12,605 nucleotides of DNA from Funneliformis mosseae (taxonomy: Eukaryota > Glomeromycota > Glomeromycetes > Glomerales > Glomeraceae): NCBI GenBank assembly GCA_910592005.1, contig CAJVPP010003091.1:1-12605 (forward strand), in the 5' to 3' direction. This document shows, piece by piece, positions 7,784-12,605 of the stretch. Numbering within the stretch: the stretch's first letter is position 1; every line of letters begins with the position of its first letter. The position numbers were made by a program, and so were the translations under genes. The notes beneath the pieces were generated by a model. The model did not search any database, was not told the origin of the DNA, and saw nothing but the letters and a program-made list of their open reading frames with translations.

Positions 7784-8850
7784 ATGAAAGTTATTCAAGC
7801 TGATTTATATTATATACTTATTTTTTAAAAAAAGAGGTTATAAATTTATACTTAATATAATAAATATTACTAGTAATATAAAATAAAATTACTTTTTAAT
7901 TAAATATAATTTTACTAGAATAATTAAAGAATTTAAGAAATTTTTTATTCTTAAGTATGTTATTTAACTAATTAAAATTAAAGTTTTAATAGTAAATAAA
8001 AGTATCAAAATTCAAAATGATATTATCAAATTAATGAATAAATATAATATAATCATTTAACTTATTAATTTAAAGAATTTATGAGTATTATTAAAAGATA
8101 TAATAAAATTTTATAAGAGTAAGCATTTTATATTTAAAATAGTGATAACAAGTAACTCAAATAATATTAAATAATTGATCATGTATTATTTAAATATTTC
8201 AATATTAAATGATAAATAACCTAATTACTTAAGAATTATATTATGTAATTTTAATTATATTAGTCAAAATAATTAATATAATTTAATGTTTTAAATATTT
8301 TATAAATATTTTAAATAATATAAATTTATAATTTAGATTAACATATATAATTTAATCTGTATTATATTTAAGTAACCAAATAACAAATAATTTCAAATGA
8401 TCAAATCATATTTAGAGATCATTTAAAATAGTTAAATGATTTAATTATTTATTATCACTAATTTAAAATACTAATAAAATAAGATTACTTCTATCAAATC
8501 ATTATTAAAATTAAGTAAATAGACCTTCTAATTTTTGTAAATCTTAATACTCTAATTTAATATTTAAATATTTCTTTATTAAAATATATATTTACTAAAT
8601 TAATAATAGTTTTATAAAATATAATGATAAATAATTATCTTATTATATTCTTATTTAAATTAAATAAATTAAAAAGTAATCGAAAATATACAATGATATA
8701 AATTTATTATTTTAATTTATATATATAAAATTTTTAATATAAAAGAATTAGTTTATTTCATATTAGCTGAAAGTTAATAATAATAATAGTTTAAAAAATT
8801 TTTTGTAAAAGAGAAGCTTATAATTATTCCTTTTAATTCTATATTTTTAT
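7784..8850 (+). pseudogene. Retroviral-type (rve) integrase of a second family, split by a hAT-like MITE
   Basis: The frame opens with MKVIQADLYYI (7784), whose Asp (7802-7804) fits the first catalytic residue. It continues through YKFILNIINITSNIK and IIKEFKKFF to KVLIVNKSIKIQNDIIKLMN. There the family's second Asp is replaced by Asn (AAT 7995-7997). A frameshift leads to SIIKRYNKIL, where the catalytic Glu is replaced by Lys (AAA 8093-8095). Both fit G-to-A transitions. The frame reaches AFYI at 8123-8134 and is interrupted by the MITE (8140-8460). It resumes in register at 8461 with NTNKIRLLLSNHY and VNRPSNF, and ends in a block reading FFVKEKLIIIPFN (8799-8837) that resembles FVREEL-type ends of this group. 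The family identity comes from remembered resemblance to integrase-domain proteins of glomeromycete fungi. Confidence 0.65.
8140..8460. mobile_element. Non-autonomous hAT-like MITE 2 (321 bp)
   Basis: It starts TAGTGATAACAAGTAACT and its right end read outward-in is TAGTGATAATAAATAATT: 9 bases identical, then 15 of 18 overall with only transition differences. It is flanked by a perfect 8-bp direct duplication, ATTTAAAA (8132-8139 and 8461-8468). Removing the element and one duplication restores a continuous integrase reading frame, which independently supports the boundaries. It has no coding capacity and contains no CpG that I can find, so it took part in the decay of its host. Its ends differ from those of hAT-like element 1, so it is a separate family. 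Confidence 0.85.
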
Positions 8851-9466
8851 TTTAGTGAATTTTTATAAATTAAGAAATTTTTCAGCTTCTTCATTAATTT
8901 ACTATTTTATAATAAAATATACCTTAATTAATTTGTAATATAATCATTAATATTAAATCTTTTCATATTAGAATTTATAATCATTTATAATTTTTTAATA
9001 TTTAATATTTGTCTTTATTAGAAATAATTTTTTTGTATTATTTAAAATATATATTCTTTTAGATCTTTTATTTATTAAAATTTATTAATTCACTTTTATA
9101 ACATTTTATAAATTTATTATTTTTAATTTATTATAATAAAGATCTGCTTTAATCATATTGATCTAAATTTTCAATTTCTTAAAAAATAAAATTTAATAGT
9201 TTAGTTTAACTATTAATCCTTAATTAATTTGAATTTAATTACTTATTATAAAAGTATTTATATTCTGATAATATTAATTTACCAAAATTTTTTTATTTAA
9301 ATTAAAATAATTATTTTATATTTTTATCAAATATAATAAATAAATATTTATGCAATTATTTACTCAAATCTGATAAACTAATTTCTTAGATTGTAAAGAT
9401 TCATAAATAAATTTGCTTACTTATTTTTTTATCTATGAGTATAATATAAATATATTATAAATATAT
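8851..9466. other. Extremely AT-rich, CpG-empty block without recognisable gene
   Basis: This is mostly A/T tracts with no reading frame of note on either strand. It probably continues the decayed element that carries the second integrase. The left arm of an inverted repeat (9369-9418) lies in it. Confidence 0.5.
9369..9418 (+). repeat. Inverted repeat, left arm
   Basis: It contains TTTCTTAGATTGT (9382-9394) and AAATTTGCTT (9409-9418). Both have exact reverse complements in the same order at 10223-10235 and 10204-10213. Spacing between the two blocks differs slightly (14 versus 9 bp). The outer parts also match imperfectly. The pair would bound an element of about 880 bp. Confidence 0.6.
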
Positions 9467-9621
9467 AAGACTTTTGCAATAGAAAGAGGAAAAACTACTT
9501 AGAAAAATCAATTTTACTTTTATATACTAAATTTAATTTTTAGATTAAAATATATTTAAAATTAACATTAGCTCAATTTTATTTTTTCCAACTATTTCTT
9601 CTTTTTTATTATAAAGGTCTT
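9467..9621. mobile_element. MITE family 1, copy 2 (155 bp)
   Basis: The left end AGACTTTTGCAATAGAAAGA and the right end, read outward-in as AAGACCTTTATAATAAAAAA, form imperfect inverted repeats. They match copy 1 at 927-1083, and so does the interior (AATCAATTTTACTTTTATAT, then a TTAAAATATATTTAAAATTA region). Differences from copy 1 are mostly C-to-T and G-to-A. ATAT occurs on both flanks. It lies inside the 9369-10250 inverted-repeat pair. Confidence 0.85.
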
Positions 9622-10195
9622 ATATTATTAATATAAAATAAGATAATTAAATTTTATTTATAATTTTATTATTTTTATTAAATATTTAGAATAACAAAAA
9701 AAAAATAATTAATTAATCTTAAACTTTTAATTATTTATTAAAATTTTTCTAGAAAATTTACATAATTTATTAAATAAAATAATTAAATAAAACTTAAAAT
9801 AAATTAAAATAAAAATATCCTTTAAATTATAGAGGTTTGCAGGTAATTGCCTATTTATTTACTATAAATTTCCTTCTGATTTATTTATTTATTATTGATT
9901 TTTGACAATCTTTTTAATATTTATTTTTAATAATATTAATTATAATAAAATATTATAAACTTATCATGAAGAATAACCTTAATTATTATACTTTTTATAA
10001 TTTACTAAAAAATTATTATAATAAATTTTTTAAAACTTAAATTTAAAAATTAAATTATTTAAAAATATCTTATAAACTTGAAATTTCTTTTATTAAAATT
10101 AATAAAATATATATTAAACTATATTTTTATATAATTATTATATTACTAAAATTAATATTTAATATTTTATTAAAAAAAATTAACACATTTTTTTT
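9622..10195. other. AT-rich block between MITE copy 2 and right inverted-repeat arm
   Basis: There is no gene-like frame. The only structured part is a short repeat at 9833-9855 that recurs at 10196-10220. The rest consists of A/T tracts and short Asn/Ile/Lys/Leu-type frames full of stops. Confidence 0.5.
9833..9855 (+). repeat. Short direct repeat, copy 1
   Basis: AGGTTTGCAGGTAATTGCCT plus ATT is repeated at 10196-10220 as AAGTTTACAAGCAAATTTGC plus CTATT. Substitutions are mainly G/A transitions, with two one-base gaps. The core is near-palindromic (GGTAATTGCC). A downstream GACAATCT (9907-9914) may extend the repeat, as GACAATCT also follows copy 2. Confidence 0.5.
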
Positions 10196-10250
10196 AAGTT
10201 TACAAGCAAATTTGCCTATTAGACAATCTAAGAAATAATAATCCGCTAAT
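10196..10250 (-). repeat. Inverted repeat, right arm, overlapping direct repeat copy 2
   Basis: It contains AAGCAAATTT (10204-10213) and ACAATCTAAGAAA (10223-10235), the exact reverse complements of the blocks at 9409-9418 and 9382-9394. The first 25 bases are also the second copy of the direct repeat at 9833-9855. The CpG at 10244-10245 is one of only about three in the surrounding 3.5 kb. Confidence 0.6.
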
Positions 10251-11210
10251 TATTTCAGAAAATATAATATTATTTTTTTATTTAAAGATCTGTAAAATAA
10301 TTAGATTAATCCATTTTTTTAATAGGATAATTTTTTTAGTATCAAATATAACAATAATAGGTTTAAACATAATTTTTGATTTTAAATATTTTAGATAAGT
10401 TTTTAATATAAAAATTTATAAACTATCTAAAGCTGTCTAAAATTATCTAATTATTTAATACTATATTATAGTATTTAAAAGATTACAAAGTAATGTATCA
10501 AAATAAATCAAATAACTGATAATATAAAGGTTATAAGAAAATAATCAAAAATATTTAAAAAGAAAAAAATGATATAATTAAGTCATATTTATATAGCATA
10601 ATTAAACTATATAAACAACTAAGTTATATTATCATTAAAGTATTAATAAAGAGAAAATAACTAAAATAGCATTTAAAATAACAAAAAATAACTAATAAAT
10701 TAAGTTATATTATCATAACTAAATCATATTGCAAATTTAATTATATTGTTAACCCTTCATAATTTGATGATAACTTTATAATTTAAGAATCATTATGTAA
10801 TTTAATTTAAGCTTATAATATAATCAATTATATTAAACTGATATAAATGGTTATCAAATTTATTAAATAATCTAATATTTTGAATAATTTAAATCTTTAT
10901 TATTTAGTATATTGATATAATATTTAAAAATTATTTATGTGTTATCGAATTTATATATTATTAAATAATATTTTTTAGATATTTATTATTTCTTAAAAAT
11001 TTAATCTAAATTATATATAATAAGTATATACTATATATTTAATTGATGATCAGTTATATATTTATAAATGCAATCCAAATAAAAATGTAGAAAGTAAATG
11101 TCATAATTGAAAATAAAATATTATTAATTATATATACTTTTGACTATTTTACATTTGCAAAATATTAAAATAGTTAAGCTGCATGTGTATTATATTAACA
11201 TAAAAATTCA
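10251..11210. other. Extremely AT-rich block with scattered short repeats
   Basis: No gene is recognisable. AAGTTATATTATCAT occurs at 10621-10635 and again near 10703-10717, with looser relatives near 10577 and 10722. TGTTATCGAATTTATATA-like bases near 10938 echo GGTTATCAAATTTATTAA near 10849. These look like remnants of a repeat, but their units and borders cannot be fixed by eye. Confidence 0.45.
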
Positions 11211-11212
11211 AA

Positions 11213-11238
11213 TTAAGATGTAAGAAGCGCCATCTTAA
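11213..11238. other. Small inverted repeat at the composition boundary
   Basis: TTAAGATG (11213-11220) and CATCTTAA (11231-11238) form a perfect 8-bp stem around a 10-base loop containing GCGC. It sits where the CpG-empty block ends. It might be a remnant of an element end; no function is claimed. Confidence 0.35.
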
Positions 11239-11296
11239 ATGATTATAACAATTTTCGGATTTCCAACTAAAAAATCAGGTATTTAAGAATTACCAA

Positions 11297-11400
11297 ATTG
11301 GTTATTGTGGAATTATCGGAATTTTTGACTATAAAAAAGTAGCTTTGACCTCTTTTTCCCAATTAAGAAATACAGATGTTGTATTATGAAGATTAATGTT
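11297..11400 (+). promoter_or_regulatory. Possible eukaryotic core promoter without a downstream gene
   Basis: ATTGGTT (11297-11303, an inverted CCAAT box) is followed 26 bp later by TATAAAAAA (11330-11338) and a pyrimidine-rich stretch (GACCTCTTTTTCCC). This is the arrangement of a TATA-type promoter. The first downstream ATGs (11379 and 11387) give only very short frames, so either the gene is intron-split and unrecognised, dead, or the match is chance. Confidence 0.3.
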
Positions 11401-12478
11401 TAACAGAAAATGTTGATCTTTGTTGTAGAATTTTCTTTGTAAATTTATTTTTGATTTATTGAATGTTAAGCAGGACTTACTGTTTTAGGTTAACTTATTT
11501 TCGATGTTGACAAAATGTCAAAATAAACAATTATTTATAATGGAAATATAACAAATAAAAAATATATTTTCCTATAATGAAAAAACATTTAAACGAGAAT
11601 AATATTGGTTCCAGATTTCGCAATTTAAAAGCGCAGTAAATTAAACCTATATATTTGTAACGTATCACATAATCATGTATTTTGTCTTTGTCATTAATTA
11701 TTGTTAAATAAATTACTTTTTTATAATCACGCATTATAATACTGATAATTATTGTCACCGTATCAGACTTAACTTGAAAAATTAAAAAAAGTTAGCAAAA
11801 AAAAATAAAATTTAAAAAATGATTTCAATTGTAACAAATATGTAATCATTTAAAGCTTTTTTAGAAATATGTGCATATGTAGTAATAATGTCTATTGTTT
11901 ATTTTTATTATAGTATATAATGTAATTTTTCGTTTCGTTGTTGTCAATATGTAAATAATAAATGGTTTTATAGTAGAGTATGATTTTAGGTAATTTAGGT
12001 AATAATTAACGGTCCTTACGTTTTTTTCTTAATTGTTTTTTAATAAAACAAGAAAATTACCGGTTGTGTAAGCAGGTGGTCGAGTTATTTGTATCAAAAT
12101 TGTTTCATCAATGTTATTTTGTCATGAGATAAAAGAAACTTATAATAAGAAAAAGATATCTTTTATAACTTAAATGCAAAAAAGAAAAAAAAAAATCCTT
12201 TTGTATTTGTTAATCATTACTAAAATTTATCCAACATAACATAACATTATATAATCAACAAACCTAAATTTAATGTAGGCAATCCCGAGAAATCAAAACG
12301 AACATTTTTGGGAAGTGATTTGCAATTAAGGTAGGTATTAAATGGTTAAACCTTATTGACTTATTGAGGATAACAAGTTCCAGTATTGAGTACAATATAA
12401 ATTAAAATTTTTTTTATTTGGTATATAATTACTTGAGGAAGTTCAATTTTTTTTTGGCGGTATTAATTTTTGTTTTTT

Positions 12479-12480
<2 letters not shown>

Positions 12481-12529
<49 letters not shown>

Positions 12530-12554
12530 TTAAAAAAAAAAAAAAAAAAAAAAA
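12481..12554. repeat. Homopolymer tract: T37, A12, TT, A23
   Basis: A run of 37 T is followed directly by 12 A, two T and 23 A. The tract is self-complementary and could fold back on itself. It may be a real low-complexity locus or an assembly join or consensus error, as homopolymers this long are hard to sequence accurately. Confidence 0.9.
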
Positions 12555-12605
12555 TCTGATAAGTGTTGAGAAATGGATCGGCAGTACATGATTGATACCT
12601 TTAGC
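12555..12605. other. Window end, no feature
   Basis: The last 51 bases are of more balanced composition (GAGAAATGGATCGGCAGTAC). They could be the start of genic or other non-repeat DNA, but are too short to assign. Confidence 0.3.

Larger units (their letters stand above)
11211..12480. other. Less decayed intergenic DNA, no gene recognised
   Basis: CpG dinucleotides reappear here (roughly 19 in 1.4 kb by eye, against about 3 in the preceding 3.5 kb). G and C are visibly more frequent. No reading frame resembles a known family on either strand. The 75-codon minus-strand frame at 11531-11758 has no features beyond Ile/Leu/Tyr richness. No tRNA or rRNA was seen. Confidence 0.5.

Noticed and set aside
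9833..9860. Helitron 3' end (palindrome near GGTAATTGCC)
   Set aside because: There is no CTRR terminus after the short palindrome and no helicase relic nearby.
7640..11210. Mitochondrial DNA insert
   Set aside because: The extreme AT content invites this, but no mitochondrial gene, tRNA or rRNA was recognisable. The block contains the same MITE family and transition decay as the rest of the window.
11531..11758. Minus-strand open frame of 75 codons
   Set aside because: It has no recognised domain or clear start context. Its length is expected by chance in AT-rich DNA. A spliced exon cannot be ruled out but nothing supports it.

Overview
This window holds no intact gene that I can support. 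It reads as a graveyard of transposable elements from a very AT-rich eukaryotic genome, most likely a fungus. A glomeromycete-type fungus (Rhizophagus-like) is my best guess, from the AT-rich background, the style of the Ty3/gypsy protease and RT, and a second integrase that resembles proteins I associate with that group. This guess rests on remembered family resemblance and is only moderately secure.

Layout. Positions 1-786 are the 3' end of a Tc1/mariner (DD34E) transposon, cut by the window edge, with a broken transposase and a right terminal inverted repeat ending at a TA. Positions 927-1083 are a small inverted-repeat element (MITE). Positions about 1084-5605 are a Ty3/gypsy retrotransposon (copy A) read on the + strand: gag/protease remnant, reverse transcriptase, RNase H, zinc-binding region and integrase. 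Its RT is split by a 1,164-bp non-autonomous hAT-like element (2452-3615) filled with a roughly 50-bp hairpin-forming minisatellite. At about 5602 the copy A integrase joins directly to a second, partial RT-RNase H of the same family (copy B, to about 6930), through a short microhomology. Positions 7100-7660 hold a broken reading frame I cannot name. Positions 7784-8850 hold a decayed retroviral-type integrase of a different family, split by a second hAT-like MITE (8140-8460) with a perfect 8-bp target duplication. Positions 8850-11200 are extremely AT-rich, nearly without CpG. They contain a second copy of the first MITE (9467-9621) and an inverted-repeat pair spanning about 880 bp. From about 11210 to the end, base composition is less extreme and CpG returns; no gene is visible, only a possible promoter-like stretch and a 74-bp T/A homopolymer tract.

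Decay pattern. Nearly all inactivating changes are C-to-T or G-to-A transitions: Gln codons have become TAA/TAG, Trp has become TAA/TAG, and catalytic Asp/Glu codons have become Asn/Lys. This is what RIP-like mutation or deamination of methylated cytosine produces. Insertions can be ordered by nesting and residual CpG: the gypsy and integrase elements are oldest, then the hAT-like element at 8140 and the MITEs, while the hAT-like element at 2452 and the Tc1 element keep more CpG and look younger.
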